DNA from: Geomobilimonas luticola
GTDB taxonomy: Bacteria > Desulfobacterota > Desulfuromonadia > Geobacterales > Geobacteraceae
Length of the DNA: 64,000 nucleotides
Assembly (NCBI RefSeq): GCF_018476905.1
Contig: NZ_JAHCVK010000006.1
Span: forward strand, 62,001-126,000
Reading direction: 5' to 3'
In this document: positions 18,090 to 26,659 of the stretch, piece after piece
How the letters are laid out: the number at the start of each line of letters is the position of its first letter
How positions within the stretch are numbered: the first letter of the stretch is position 1
Position numbers and translations under genes: made by a program
The notes under the pieces: generated by a model
Told to the model about the DNA's origin: nothing
The model's database searches: none
What the model saw: only the letters and a program-made list of their open reading frames with translations

Positions 18090-20502
18090 GGTCGGACCTC
18101 TGGAGACGTAACGAATTCCCCACCACGCAGAGCGAACTCAGGGCCATGGCCGCCGCGGCGTAGACGGGGGTTAGCCGGCCGGTCATGGCAAGGGGGATGC
18201 CGACCAGGTTGTAGATGAAGGCCCACCCCAGGTTCTGCCGCACCACGGCCATGGTGCGGCGGGCCACCCGGTGGGCAAGGCGAAGCCTTGCCAGATCACC
18301 CTTTGCCAGCACCAAATCAGAGGTTTCGATGGCAATGTCCGTCCCCCCCGCGAGGGCGCACCCCACTGCGGCAGTGGCAAGGGCAGGCGCATCATTGATG
18401 CCGTCGCCGGCCATGAGCACCACTGCGCCCCCTCTCTGCATATCTTCTATCAAAGTCCCCTTGTCGGCCGGCAGAAGGTCTCCCCGGACGTTTTCGATTC
18501 CGACCTGGCGGGCAATGGTGCGGGCGGATTCCTGGCGGTCACCGCTCAAGAGGTGGCAGGCCACCCCCCTCTCCTGGAAGTAGCGGACGATGTCGGACGC
18601 ACCATCCCGCACCCCGTCCTGCAATACGAGCGTTCCCCGGTAGCACCCCGCCTCGGACAGATGCACGGCGGTCTCCCCCGGCGCTGGCTCCTGCAGGTCG
18701 TCCGGCACCTGAACCCCCTCTCCCTGGAGAAATCGCCGGTTCCCCGCCGCCACCCGCATGCCGGCGACCACGCCGGTCACGCCACCACCGGCAACAGTCC
18801 GGACGTCTTCGGCCGGAGTGTCCTTCCCTCCCGACCTTGCATGCTCCGCAACGATGGCACGGGCCAAGGGATGGGTCGAACCAGCCTCCACCGCGGCGGC
18901 CAGTCCCAGGAGTCGGTCCCCGGCAATGCCCGGCACGGGAAGAACTTCCGTTATCCGGGGCTCTCCACGGGTCAGGGTGCCGGTCTTGTCGAATGCGACC
19001 ACCGTCACCCGGGCCAGCCGTTCGAGCACGTCACCCCCCTTGAATATGACTCCCGAAGCGGCAGCGACGCCGGAACCGGCCAGAATCGCCGTCGGCGTGG
19101 CGAGTCCCAGGGCACAAGGGCAGGCGATGAGCACCACGGCAAGGGCGTTCATCAGTGCGATGGCGGGGGCGGCCCCTCCCGCCAGCTGCCAGCAAAGGGT
19201 GATCCCGGCCAGGACGAGCACCACCGGCACGAACAGCGCTGCAACCCGGTCAGCCAGTTGCTGGACCGGCGCCCGGCGATTCTGTGCCTCTTCCACCAGT
19301 CGTGCCACCCGGGCAACGAAACTCTCCCCGAGCGGCAGATCAACCGTGACCTGTACCGTGCCGGTAAGGTTGATGCTCCCCCCTATCACCGGGGCACCGG
19401 GCTGTTTTGCCACCGGCAGGGCCTCGCCGGTGGCCGGCGATTCGTCCACCTCGGTCACGCCGGCACTTACATGACCGTCAACCGGAAAACGCTCCCCCGC
19501 ACCTACCAGCAGGATATCACCGGGGCGCAGAATGGCGGAAGCCACCCGTTCGACGCCGTTCGAGGTAAGCCGCTGCGCTTCGGGGGGGGAGAGGGAGAGG
19601 AACCGCTCCACGCCCGCCGCAGCCCTCCTTCGGGCCGCATGCTCCAGGAGACGGCCGAACAGGATCAGGGTGACGATCATGGCGGCTGTTTCGAAATAGA
19701 CCTCGCCACCGCCGAACAGGGCGTAGACACTGTAAAAATAGGAGGAGAGCGCGCCGATGGCGATCAGGAGGTCCATCCCCGGGGTACGGTTCTTCATGCC
19801 ACGCCAGGCGCCCACCAGGAATGGCCAACCGCAGTAAAAAACGACCGGCGTGGTGACCAGCAGGGAGAAGAACTGCATGGTCTGCCTCGTGTCGGCGGCT
19901 ATACCCTGGAAGTAGCCGGCATAGAGGGCAAATGAGTAGGCCATGAGCTGCATGGTGAGGAAAAACGCGGTGCCGAAACGGATGAGGAGCCCCCGTTTTT
20001 CCCGGGCTGCCGCCGCCTCGCTGTCCGCCAGGGTGTAGGGGCGCGGCAGGTAACCGAGATCGGCAATGCGCTGGAATATCCGGGAGGGCGCCGCCAGGGC
20101 CGGGTCGAATCTCACCCGTGCCCTGCTGGTGGCATAGTTGACCCGCACATCACGTACCCCATCGAGCCGGGCCAGTATCTTCTCGTTGAGCCAGGCGCAG
20201 CTGGCGCACCTGATGCCGTCAATGAGGACCTCCAGCACCCCCTCTCCCTCTTCGTGACGGACAAACGGGGCCAGATAAGAGTCGCTGTACTGCTCCCGGT
20301 ACGCACCCGCAGGCAGGCCGGCATTATCCCACTCCCGACGACGGTAGAACTCACCGAGCCCCACGCCGGTTATGAGCAGATAGGCGCCATGACAGCCGCG
20401 ACAGCAGAAAACACGCTCCACCCCCTCGTTTTCCATCGCTATCCGCTGGGCTGGCAGGATTTCCGCACCGCAGTGACAGCACTGTTCGGCAGCCGCGCTC
20501 AC
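18082..20502 (-). CDS. ccoI: Copper-exporting P-type ATPase CcoI for cbb3 assembly
   Basis: CcoI moves copper across the inner membrane for the heme-copper centre of cbb3 oxidase. The 806-residue protein has a cysteine-rich N-terminus (C8, C9, C11, then CCRGCHGAY near 33-41), a heavy-metal-associated domain with C99-AS-C102, and eight predicted membrane helices. Diagnostic motifs are TGEALP, CPCALGLATP (intramembrane copper site), DKTGTLTRGEP with the phosphorylated Asp, and GDGINDAPAL. The GTG start overlaps the ccoH stop, and the stop overlaps ccoS. Confidence 0.96.
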   Translation of the reverse strand: MSAAAEQCCHCGAEILPAQRIAMENEGVERVFCCRGCHGAYLLITGVGLGEFYRRREWDNAGLPAGAYREQYSDSYLAPFVRHEEGEGVLEVLIDGIRCASCAWLNEKILARLDGVRDVRVNYATSRARVRFDPALAAPSRIFQRIADLGYLPRPYTLADSEAAAAREKRGLLIRFGTAFFLTMQLMAYSFALYAGYFQGIAADTRQTMQFFSLLVTTPVVFYCGWPFLVGAWRGMKNRTPGMDLLIAIGALSSYFYSVYALFGGGEVYFETAAMIVTLILFGRLLEHAARRRAAAGVERFLSLSPPEAQRLTSNGVERVASAILRPGDILLVGAGERFPVDGHVSAGVTEVDESPATGEALPVAKQPGAPVIGGSINLTGTVQVTVDLPLGESFVARVARLVEEAQNRRAPVQQLADRVAALFVPVVLVLAGITLCWQLAGGAAPAIALMNALAVVLIACPCALGLATPTAILAGSGVAAASGVIFKGGDVLERLARVTVVAFDKTGTLTRGEPRITEVLPVPGIAGDRLLGLAAAVEAGSTHPLARAIVAEHARSGGKDTPAEDVRTVAGGGVTGVVAGMRVAAGNRRFLQGEGVQVPDDLQEPAPGETAVHLSEAGCYRGTLVLQDGVRDGASDIVRYFQERGVACHLLSGDRQESARTIARQVGIENVRGDLLPADKGTLIEDMQRGGAVVLMAGDGINDAPALATAAVGCALAGGTDIAIETSDLVLAKGDLARLRLAHRVARRTMAVVRQNLGWAFIYNLVGIPLAMTGRLTPVYAAAAMALSSLCVVGNSLRLQRSDHG

Positions 20503-20978
20503 TGCAGAAGCACCAGACGGGACGCCACGGCGGCATTGCCCCTGCTTACCATGACCTGTCCCCGCAGATCGCCGGGATGTGCGAAAACGACCCGTGCACG
20601 GTAGACACCGGGACTCTCCTCCGTGAAGCCCGGCGTGGCGAAGCCGCTTTCACCCTGCGGCGTCCGTCCCCTCTCCACATTACGCAGCACCACCCTCCCG
20701 CCGCTGACCGGTCGCCCCGCACCGTCTGTGGCCCTGAGAGTGACAATTCCGTCGGCATAGGCGGTTTCAAGACGCCACCCCAAGCGCACACCATTGGCCA
20801 GCTGTTCGCCTTCCCGCTGGTAATCGAGGCCATGGACATAGTACTCCCGGTCCACCACCCGGCTGACGCGCCGGGAGGCGAGGGATAGGGAAACAATCAT
20901 CGCGGCGGCAAACAGGGCCACCAGCCCGATAACAGCGTACTTCCAGCACGTGCCATGTGAAGCAGTATGGTCTGACAT
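20499..20978 (-). CDS. ccoH: FixH/CcoH family cbb3 assembly protein
   Basis: The 159-residue product has one N-terminal transmembrane segment (about residues 14-34, AVIGLVALFAAAMIVSLSLA) followed by a periplasmic domain with DREYYVHGLDYQ, the FixH signature. CcoH associates with CcoP and CcoN during cbb3 assembly. I chose the ATG at 20978, which has AAAGGAA upstream; an in-frame ATG at 21011 overlaps the ccoG stop (TGATG) and could also be used. Its stop overlaps ccoI. Confidence 0.9.
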   Translation of the reverse strand: MSDHTASHGTCWKYAVIGLVALFAAAMIVSLSLASRRVSRVVDREYYVHGLDYQREGEQLANGVRLGWRLETAYADGIVTLRATDGAGRPVSGGRVVLRNVERGRTPQGESGFATPGFTEESPGVYRARVVFAHPGDLRGQVMVSRGNAAVASRLVLLQ

Positions 20979-21010
20979 GTCGAAATGTTCCTTTGCGCGA
21001 CGGTTGCCCA

Positions 21011-22225
21011 TCAGCGGACCGGAAAGGAGGCAAGGGCGGTCGCCAGCACCTTCCCCTCACTGCTGAGGGAAACGGTCAGTTGCGACTGGTCCTTCGGCGC
21101 CGGCACCAGTTTGACGAAGAAATCGACCCGGCGGTTGGCGTTGGGGTCGAGCCACAGGCCCCGCACCCGGCCGAAAAGCTCCGTCCGACTGCCGGCCGGC
21201 CCCGAAACGCTGATGGTGTACTCTCTCCTTTGCCGGGACCGGTTCTCCAGATAGGCGGAATAGGCGTTGACCAGCGTGCCGTCAGGGAGGCGGCGGACCT
21301 CGCCGCTTCCGGCCCGCATGATCTTGATGGTAGCCTGCTTGCGGGTAACCACGGCATACACCAGCATTACCGTCAGAAGAAGGACCATCCCCGCCAGCAA
21401 CACCGATTTGACGTTGACCGGCCTCCCCCCCCCATCCTCCTTCCTGCCGAACGTGTAATGGATAAGGCCAGGCTGGCGGTCCGGCGCCATGACCTGTCGG
21501 CAGGCATCCAGACAGCGTCCGCAGTTGATGCACTCTACCTGCAACCCTTCCCTGATGTCAATCCCCACAGGGCAGGCCCGCACACAGGCGTCACAGCGCT
21601 TGCAGCGATCCGCCACAGCCGGATCGAACTCCAGGGTCAAGGTGTTCCGGTCCATGGTCATGAGCTGGATGCGCCCGTAGGGACAGACCGTCGTACAGAA
21701 CGTGCGGCGCACCAACGCAAGGTCGAGATAGACGATGGCAGCCACGCTGACCAGGGTTATCCCCGCCACCAGCCCCGTCTCCCCCCTTGCCAGCCGCGGG
21801 AAAAAATCGTAGGGAGAGATGAAATACCAGACGAGATTGGCAGCCACGGTCGACGCGATGGCAAGGTAGACCATGTGCCGCAGTACGAGAGAGGGGGACC
21901 CTTTCCCGGCCAGCCTTCCCACCTGCCGGTCAAGGAACTCTGCCAGATCGGTGATGGTGGTCTGGGGACAGAGCCAGCCGCACCAGACCCGGCCGAAGAC
22001 CATGGTGATGAAGAAGAACGCGAAGACCAGGATGAGAACTGCCATCAGGAAGAGATAGAACTCCTCGATCCGGAGTGTGGCGCCGAAAAAGAGGATGGAA
22101 CGGCTGGCCGCATCGATGCGGAGGAGCGACTCGCCACCCGCCCGGAGAAAGGGAAGCAGGAGAACCAGGAGGGTGGTGAGCCACTGGACCAGTTTTCGCT
22201 TGGACGCAACCAGCGGTGGGTTCAT
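21011..22225 (-). CDS. ccoG: Ferredoxin-type cbb3 assembly protein CcoG
   Basis: CcoG (FixG/RdxA) is a membrane iron-sulfur protein linked to copper reduction for cbb3 oxidase assembly. The 404-residue product has about five membrane segments, the membrane motif GRVWCGWLCPQT, and a double [4Fe-4S] block (CKRCDACVRACPVG, then CINCGRCLDACR) near residues 205-250. The last 120 residues form the Ig-like FixG C-terminal domain. It starts 3 nt after the ccoP stop. Confidence 0.96.
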   Translation of the reverse strand: MNPPLVASKRKLVQWLTTLLVLLLPFLRAGGESLLRIDAASRSILFFGATLRIEEFYLFLMAVLILVFAFFFITMVFGRVWCGWLCPQTTITDLAEFLDRQVGRLAGKGSPSLVLRHMVYLAIASTVAANLVWYFISPYDFFPRLARGETGLVAGITLVSVAAIVYLDLALVRRTFCTTVCPYGRIQLMTMDRNTLTLEFDPAVADRCKRCDACVRACPVGIDIREGLQVECINCGRCLDACRQVMAPDRQPGLIHYTFGRKEDGGGRPVNVKSVLLAGMVLLLTVMLVYAVVTRKQATIKIMRAGSGEVRRLPDGTLVNAYSAYLENRSRQRREYTISVSGPAGSRTELFGRVRGLWLDPNANRRVDFFVKLVPAPKDQSQLTVSLSSEGKVLATALASFPVR

Positions 22226-22228
22226 CGG

Positions 22229-22702
22229 TTACTTGAGTGACAGGACGTACTGCACCAGCGCCTCGATCTGCTCATGGGACAGCTGGCTCTTGAACTCGGG
22301 CATGCCGCCGGGGCGCCCGTCACTGATAGACGAGGTGACGGCTGCCATATCCCGGCCGAATTTGTAACTGCCGGCCGTCAGGTCGGGACCGATACCCCCC
22401 TTGGCCTCGGGTCCGTGGCAGGCGGCACAGCGCTCGGCATAGAGCGCCTTTCCCGTGGCCACATAGTCTTCCTTTTTCCCTTCGGCATGGGGAGCGGTCA
22501 GGGCGGGCGCCTTGACCAGCATCTCCTCCTTCGCCTTCTTTTTCTCGGCAAATTCGGCCTCCGAACTCCAGCCGCTGAAGAGGTAGTACCCCATGAAAAC
22601 GACACCCCAGGCCGCAAGGCCATAGAAGAGCAGGCGGAAAACGCCGGGAGACTTCTGTTCTTCCCGGTACTTTATCCCATCGAAGTCGTGCTGTTCAGCC
22701 AT
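22229..22702 (-). CDS. ccoP: cbb3 oxidase subunit CcoP, short single-heme form
   Basis: CcoP feeds electrons to the CcoN/CcoO core. This version is only 157 residues. It has one transmembrane segment (about 22-42, within a CcoP N-terminal domain) and one heme site C92-AA-C95-H96, with the sixth-ligand methionine probably in GGMPEF. Usual CcoP has two heme domains and is near 300 residues. The start ATG at 22702 has AGGAGG 5 nt upstream; the frame upstream is not family-like. The missing second heme domain appears at the end of CcoO. Confidence 0.92.
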   Translation of the reverse strand: MAEQHDFDGIKYREEQKSPGVFRLLFYGLAAWGVVFMGYYLFSGWSSEAEFAEKKKAKEEMLVKAPALTAPHAEGKKEDYVATGKALYAERCAACHGPEAKGGIGPDLTAGSYKFGRDMAAVTSSISDGRPGGMPEFKSQLSHEQIEALVQYVLSLK

Positions 22703-22784
22703 CATATCCTCCTGAACGGTCTCCGGCCACGGTTTCCGAGCCCTTACGGCTCCTGAGACCGAAACGGAAACTCGGAACGGTAAG

Positions 22785-22925
22785 TTAATCTTCGTCCAGC
22801 ATCCGGTATTTGGGGGATTCACCCTGCTCCCGTCGCTTGCGGCTGTAAGTCCGGGCAACGATCAGCACGAAAACACCGAACAGAAGCAGGGTTACTCCGA
22901 GATAGTAGACGCTCGCCAGATCCAT
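22785..22925 (-). CDS. ccoQ: Small cbb3 oxidase subunit CcoQ
   Basis: A 46-residue frame begins MDLASVYYLGVTLLLFGVFV, a single transmembrane segment, followed by a basic patch (RTYSRKRRE) and an acidic end. Size and place between ccoO and ccoP fit CcoQ, which stabilises the CcoNOP complex. The ATG at 22925 lies one base after the ccoO stop. The tail RMLDED resembles the RMLDDD of CcoS in this operon. Confidence 0.88.
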   Translation of the reverse strand: MDLASVYYLGVTLLLFGVFVLIVARTYSRKRREQGESPKYRMLDED

Positions 22926-22926
22926 G

Positions 22927-23790
22927 TCATTTCCCTTGGTGGTACTTGATGAAGGTGGTCAGCTTCCAGACCCGGTCTTTGCCCAGGGACTCTCCGTAGG
23001 CAGGCATGCCGCCGGACTCGATGCCGGCGTAGATGCTCTTGAATACCTCCGCATCGGGTTTGTCGATGTCGGCAAGCGCCGGTCCCACCCCACCCTTCAG
23101 GTCAGCACCGTGGCACTGGGCACACTCCTTGTCGTAAAGAGCCTTCCCTTCCTGGATAACTGTCTTGTCGTCCTGGTAGGGATTTTTCATATCACCCGTC
23201 ACCGTCACCTGTGACGCCTTGCGCCACGGGATGTCGTTCCCCAGCTTCTGCATGTAGGCCACCATCGCATCCATTTCCGTCTTCCCCTGCAGCGCCGCCA
23301 AATCGGCGTGGGTGTAGGGGAAGCCGAGGGCCTTCATCTTCTTCTCCGTCAGACGTGAATCGAGCTGCTTTTTCAGAAAGGCGTACTTCGGCATATTGGA
23401 ACGGGGAACCATGGACTGGGGGTCTTCCATGTGCCGGTAATGCCAGGCATTGGGATATTTCCCCCCGATGCGCGCAAGGTCCGGCCCGGTCCGCCGCGAG
23501 CCCCAGAGGAATGGCTGGTCATGGACGAATTCCCCGACCTTGGAGTACTCGCCATACCGCTCCACATCAGCCAGAAGGGGTCTGACCGTCTGGGTATGAC
23601 AGTTGTTGCACCCTTCGCGGATGTAGATGTCGCGACCTTCCAGCTGCAGCGGGGTGTAGGGTTTGACGCCGGCCAGTTGCAGCTTGGGATCGTTGATCCA
23701 CTTGAAAGGGGCTACCATGGTAACGATGGTTCCGACAAGGATAACCGCAGTAGCCAGCAAAAGAAGGATAATCGGTTTTTTCTCCAGCAT
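22927..23790 (-). CDS. ccoO: cbb3 oxidase subunit CcoO with an extra C-terminal cytochrome c domain
   Basis: CcoO is the membrane-anchored monoheme subunit that passes electrons to CcoN. The first 190 residues are typical: an N-terminal membrane segment (7-28), heme site C61-NN-C64-H65 in EGCNNCHTQTVRP, and the YGEYSKVGEFVHDQPFLWGSRRTGPDL region. Residues 205-287 add a second cytochrome c domain with C223-AQ-C226-H227 and the distal GGMPAYG. The 287-residue chain is therefore diheme, while CcoP carries one heme. The start ATG at 23790 has AAGGAGA upstream and follows ccoN by 13 bp. Confidence 0.94.
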   Translation of the reverse strand: MLEKKPIILLLLATAVILVGTIVTMVAPFKWINDPKLQLAGVKPYTPLQLEGRDIYIREGCNNCHTQTVRPLLADVERYGEYSKVGEFVHDQPFLWGSRRTGPDLARIGGKYPNAWHYRHMEDPQSMVPRSNMPKYAFLKKQLDSRLTEKKMKALGFPYTHADLAALQGKTEMDAMVAYMQKLGNDIPWRKASQVTVTGDMKNPYQDDKTVIQEGKALYDKECAQCHGADLKGGVGPALADIDKPDAEVFKSIYAGIESGGMPAYGESLGKDRVWKLTTFIKYHQGK

Positions 23791-23803
23791 GGTCTCTCCT
23801 TTC

Positions 23804-25207
23804 CTAGGCTCGTTCCGGCGCGGATGCCAGCCGGCCACCGTTTGCCGTTTTAATGATGTTGTAGAGGAATATCACCATGCTCGCCAGGTAGATGATGCCT
23901 CCCAGCGCCCGGCCATGCCAGTAAGGGTACAGTTCGATGAGCGTCTCCATGAAGCTGTAGTGGAGGCTGCCGTCGGGATTGGTGGCATGGAGCATGGTCG
24001 CCTGCTGCACGCCGGCAATCCACATGGTGATGGAGAATATGAGCTGACCGATGACCGCCAGCCAGAAGTGGAGGTTCACCAGTTTGACACTGTAGATCTC
24101 GGTGTTGTAGAGACGGGGAACCGTGTAGTAAATGGCGGCGAACAGCACCAGCGAAACCCAGCCGAGCGTTCCCATGTGGACATGGCCGGGGACCCAGTCG
24201 GTGTAATGGATGAAGGCGGAGAAGGTGCGCACCGCCTGGGATGGCCCCTGGAGGGTCTGGAGACCGTAGAAGGTAATGCCGAAAATGAGGAACTTCACGA
24301 GGTAGTTTTCCCGCATCTGGTGCCACTGGCCGTTCATGGAGAAATAGCCGTTGAACACCGCTCCCCACGAAGGGGCGATGAGCATGATGGAAAAGGCCAT
24401 GGCCAGGGTCTGGACCCAGTCGGGGACCGGAGTCCAGAGGAGGTGGTGGGCACCGGTCCAGAGATACATGAAGATGAGGCTCCAGAAGGCAATGACCCCC
24501 ATGCGATGGCTGTAGATCGGCACACCGGTGGACTTGGGAAGGAAGTAGTAGAATATCGCCAGCGGCGGCGTGGTGAGCACCATGGCGACGGCGTTGTGGC
24601 CGTACCACCACTGGACGTTGGCATCGTTGGCGCCCGCATAGGCGGAATAGGACTTGGTGAGGGAGACGGGAATACCGGCGTTGTTAACCAGGTAGAGGAC
24701 CGCAACCCCGACCAGGGTGGCGAGTATGTACCAGAGGGAGATGTACATCTGCTCCTCTTTACGCTTCACGATGGTCATGATGATGTTGACGGCGAAGATC
24801 ACCCAGAGCACCACCACCAGCAGGGCTACCGGCCACTCCAGTTCGGCGTACTCCTTGGAGCGGTTCATCCCCAGGGCGAGGGTGACGGCGGCCAGGGCAA
24901 TGACGACGTTGAACAGATAGAGTTGAAACCTGGCAAGACCGGGGCTCCAGAGGGGAGTCCTGGTGAGCCGCTGGGTGATGTAGAAGAAAAAGGCCATGAA
25001 GCTGCCGATCCCCCAGCCGAATATTCCCGCATTGGTATGGATGGGTCGAAGTCGTCCATAGGTGAGATAGGGGGGCAGGTTCAATTGCGGCCATGCCAGC
25101 TGCAGGGAGACAAGGACCCCCACCAGCACCGCCACCAGGCCCCAGACCATGCTCCAGGTGATAAACCCCTTGACCACATCGTCCGCATAACCTTCCTGCT
25201 GATTCAT
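23804..25207 (-). CDS. ccoN: cbb3 oxidase catalytic subunit CcoN
   Basis: CcoN is the twelve-helix heme-copper subunit that reduces oxygen and pumps protons. The 467-residue product includes RPIHTNAGIFGWGIG with a low-spin heme ligand, WWYGHNAVAMVLTTP with the CuB histidine of the helix VI region, GAHHLLWTPVPDW with the His-His CuB pair, and HVHMGTLGWVS near the second heme ligand set. Length is normal for the family. The ATG at 25207 has GCAGGAGG upstream. It opens the ccoNOQPGHIS operon, downstream of a palindromic operator. Confidence 0.97.
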   Translation of the reverse strand: MNQQEGYADDVVKGFITWSMVWGLVAVLVGVLVSLQLAWPQLNLPPYLTYGRLRPIHTNAGIFGWGIGSFMAFFFYITQRLTRTPLWSPGLARFQLYLFNVVIALAAVTLALGMNRSKEYAELEWPVALLVVVLWVIFAVNIIMTIVKRKEEQMYISLWYILATLVGVAVLYLVNNAGIPVSLTKSYSAYAGANDANVQWWYGHNAVAMVLTTPPLAIFYYFLPKSTGVPIYSHRMGVIAFWSLIFMYLWTGAHHLLWTPVPDWVQTLAMAFSIMLIAPSWGAVFNGYFSMNGQWHQMRENYLVKFLIFGITFYGLQTLQGPSQAVRTFSAFIHYTDWVPGHVHMGTLGWVSLVLFAAIYYTVPRLYNTEIYSVKLVNLHFWLAVIGQLIFSITMWIAGVQQATMLHATNPDGSLHYSFMETLIELYPYWHGRALGGIIYLASMVIFLYNIIKTANGGRLASAPERA

Positions 25208-25324
25208 GAAAACCTCCTGCACGGGAATAAGCGCCGGCTACTGTGGTACGCCGGCAAACAATTTTAGTGTAAACGATAACCGTAAGAATGGAAGTTCATG
25301 TACGCGCCATCTCCAACAGGCAGC

Positions 25325-25330
25325 ATTATA
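25325..25330 (-). promoter_or_regulatory. Candidate -10 element of the ccoN promoter
   Basis: A consensus TATAAT lies on the minus strand about 120 nt upstream of the ccoN start. The -35 region would fall inside the palindrome at 25341-25363, which has no good TTGACA match. Confidence 0.5.
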
Positions 25331-25340
25331 AGATGCCGCT

Positions 25341-25363
25341 AACAGGACTTATTTTGTCCTGTT
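25341..25363. promoter_or_regulatory. Palindromic operator upstream of ccoN
   Basis: AACAGGAC and GTCCTGTT form a perfect 8-bp inverted repeat separated by 7 bp, 11 bp upstream of the TATAAT element and thus over the -35 region. The length and dyad symmetry fit an Rrf2-type dimer site, and the regulator gene lies immediately upstream. Confidence 0.65.
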
Positions 25364-25386
25364 TTCAGGCAAAAAAATCAGCCCTG

Positions 25387-25788
25387 TTACCGGGCCAGTT
25401 CTTCGATGGTAACGCTTTCGAGTATCTGCACTACCTGACTCTGAACACGACGCCAGACCGGATGGACGTTACATTGCCTGTCGAAATCACAGGCCCCGTT
25501 TCCCATCAGGCAACGGTTCGGGATGATAGGCCCCTCGACCGCCTCGACAACCTCCCGCAGGGTGATCCTGGATGCGGCGCGCCCCAGCATGAACCCGCCA
25601 CCCGTACCCCGATACGAGTTGACCAGGCCGAGTTTGGCAAAATTCTGGAATATTTTCGCCAGAAACGTCTGGGGGACCTCGGTTGCCTCGGCGATTTCGC
25701 TGATGAGCGCCATCTTTCCCGGCGCCTGCCGGGCAAGATAAATCATCCCCCTGATCGCGTATTCTCCCTTACGGGTCAACTCCATCAT
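25387..25788 (-). CDS. Rrf2 family transcriptional regulator with three conserved cysteines
   Basis: Rrf2 proteins are winged-helix dimers that often sense NO, oxygen or iron-sulfur status through a bound cluster. The 133-residue protein has the start MMELTRKGEYAIRGMIYLA, a recognition helix region VPQTFLAKIFQNF and the wing RGTGGGFMLGR. C93, C100 and C106 follow as CX6CX5C, close to the CX5CX5C spacing of IscR/NsrR. The start at 25788 has AAAGGTG upstream. It lies just upstream of ccoN in the same direction, and degenerate operator sequence precedes its own start, so control of cbb3 plus autoregulation is likely. Confidence 0.88.
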   Translation of the reverse strand: MMELTRKGEYAIRGMIYLARQAPGKMALISEIAEATEVPQTFLAKIFQNFAKLGLVNSYRGTGGGFMLGRAASRITLREVVEAVEGPIIPNRCLMGNGACDFDRQCNVHPVWRRVQSQVVQILESVTIEELAR

Positions 25789-25800
25789 CGATACACCTTT

Positions 25801-25820
25801 AGGACCTGTTTTGTCTTTTA
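25801..25820. promoter_or_regulatory. Degenerate second copy of the operator before the Rrf2 gene
   Basis: AGGACCTGTTTTGTC matches the ccoN operator core AGGACTTATTTTGTC at 13 of 15 positions. It lies 12 bp upstream of the Rrf2 start, next to the ribosome binding site, where binding would block expression. Confidence 0.4.
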
Positions 25821-25896
25821 TATCCGAGCAAACAACCGCTGTCAAGATACAATTCCGATTCCCCGAGAAAAAGGTACGGCCGGTGATTGATCGAAA

Positions 25897-26538
25897 CTAG
25901 AATATAACCTTCCGCCAGACATCCACTACCGTTCCGACGATTCTGGTGTTCGGTTCCGGCTTGAAAGGAGCATAGGATGTGTTATCCGGGGAAAATATCG
26001 TCTCTCCTCCAGAGACCCGGTAACGCCGCATGATCACATCACCCCAGAGGTTGTTCAGCAGGACGACGTCGCCGTTTTTGGGCTCCAAGTCCGTAACGAA
26101 CAGCACCAGATCACCGTCGAGAATGGTCGGTGACATGAAATTGCCGTAACAGATGAGGGCATAGCACCCCTCCCCCGCTTTCGGAGCCCTTATGTACTCG
26201 ACCACGTCCTCCGCTTTGATCGATGCGGGAAACCCCTCGGAGATTTTCTGCAAGAGCGGAATGCTCGCCGCCTCGCCCCGCATGCGGGTCTCCCCTCCTA
26301 CCCGACGCATCTCCCCGCGTCCTATGCAGAGCCATTCGCGGTCGATGTTGAAATAATGGCAGAGGGCAATGATCAACGTTTCGGACGGAACCTTCTTGCC
26401 CCGCTCTATGCTGCTGAGAAACCCCTGGACGATCCCGAGGGAATCGGCGAACATCTGCTGGGTGAGACCCAGTGCCTGCCGTACCTGCTTGATACGGCTG
26501 CCGATAGTGCTGTCCGGTTGCAGTTTGTGTATGGTCAT
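25897..26538 (-). CDS. XRE/S24-type repressor lacking the self-cleavage dyad
   Basis: The 213-residue protein has an N-terminal helix-turn-helix of the XRE type (about 13-70, RIKQVRQALGLTQQMFADSLG) and a C-terminal LexA/CI-like S24 domain (about 120-210). In active S24 proteins the motif G-D-S-M supplies the nucleophile; here it reads G132-N-F134-M. The general-base lysine position near V-x-V-K-R reads V-I-M-R171-R. Both catalytic residues are therefore replaced. Fold and dimerisation are probably kept, but cleavage in response to RecA is unlikely. The ATG at 26538 was chosen for the MTIHKLQPDS start just before the HTH; ribosome site weak (GAGAG). Confidence 0.85.
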   Translation of the reverse strand: MTIHKLQPDSTIGSRIKQVRQALGLTQQMFADSLGIVQGFLSSIERGKKVPSETLIIALCHYFNIDREWLCIGRGEMRRVGGETRMRGEAASIPLLQKISEGFPASIKAEDVVEYIRAPKAGEGCYALICYGNFMSPTILDGDLVLFVTDLEPKNGDVVLLNNLWGDVIMRRYRVSGGETIFSPDNTSYAPFKPEPNTRIVGTVVDVWRKVIF

Positions 26539-26659
26539 GGGAAGCTCTCGCTGTGCGGAATATGGTCCGGAGGCGGGACCAATGAAAACTCGCAACAAGT
26601 ATTACACACTTCAACCCGCTCGGCAAGAATAATAAATTACAGTGAAATATACCCGTTAT

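Noticed and set aside
25897-26538. Identification as the SOS regulator LexA
   Set aside because: Both catalytic residues are replaced, the HTH is XRE-type rather than the LexA winged helix, and no SOS gene is adjacent.
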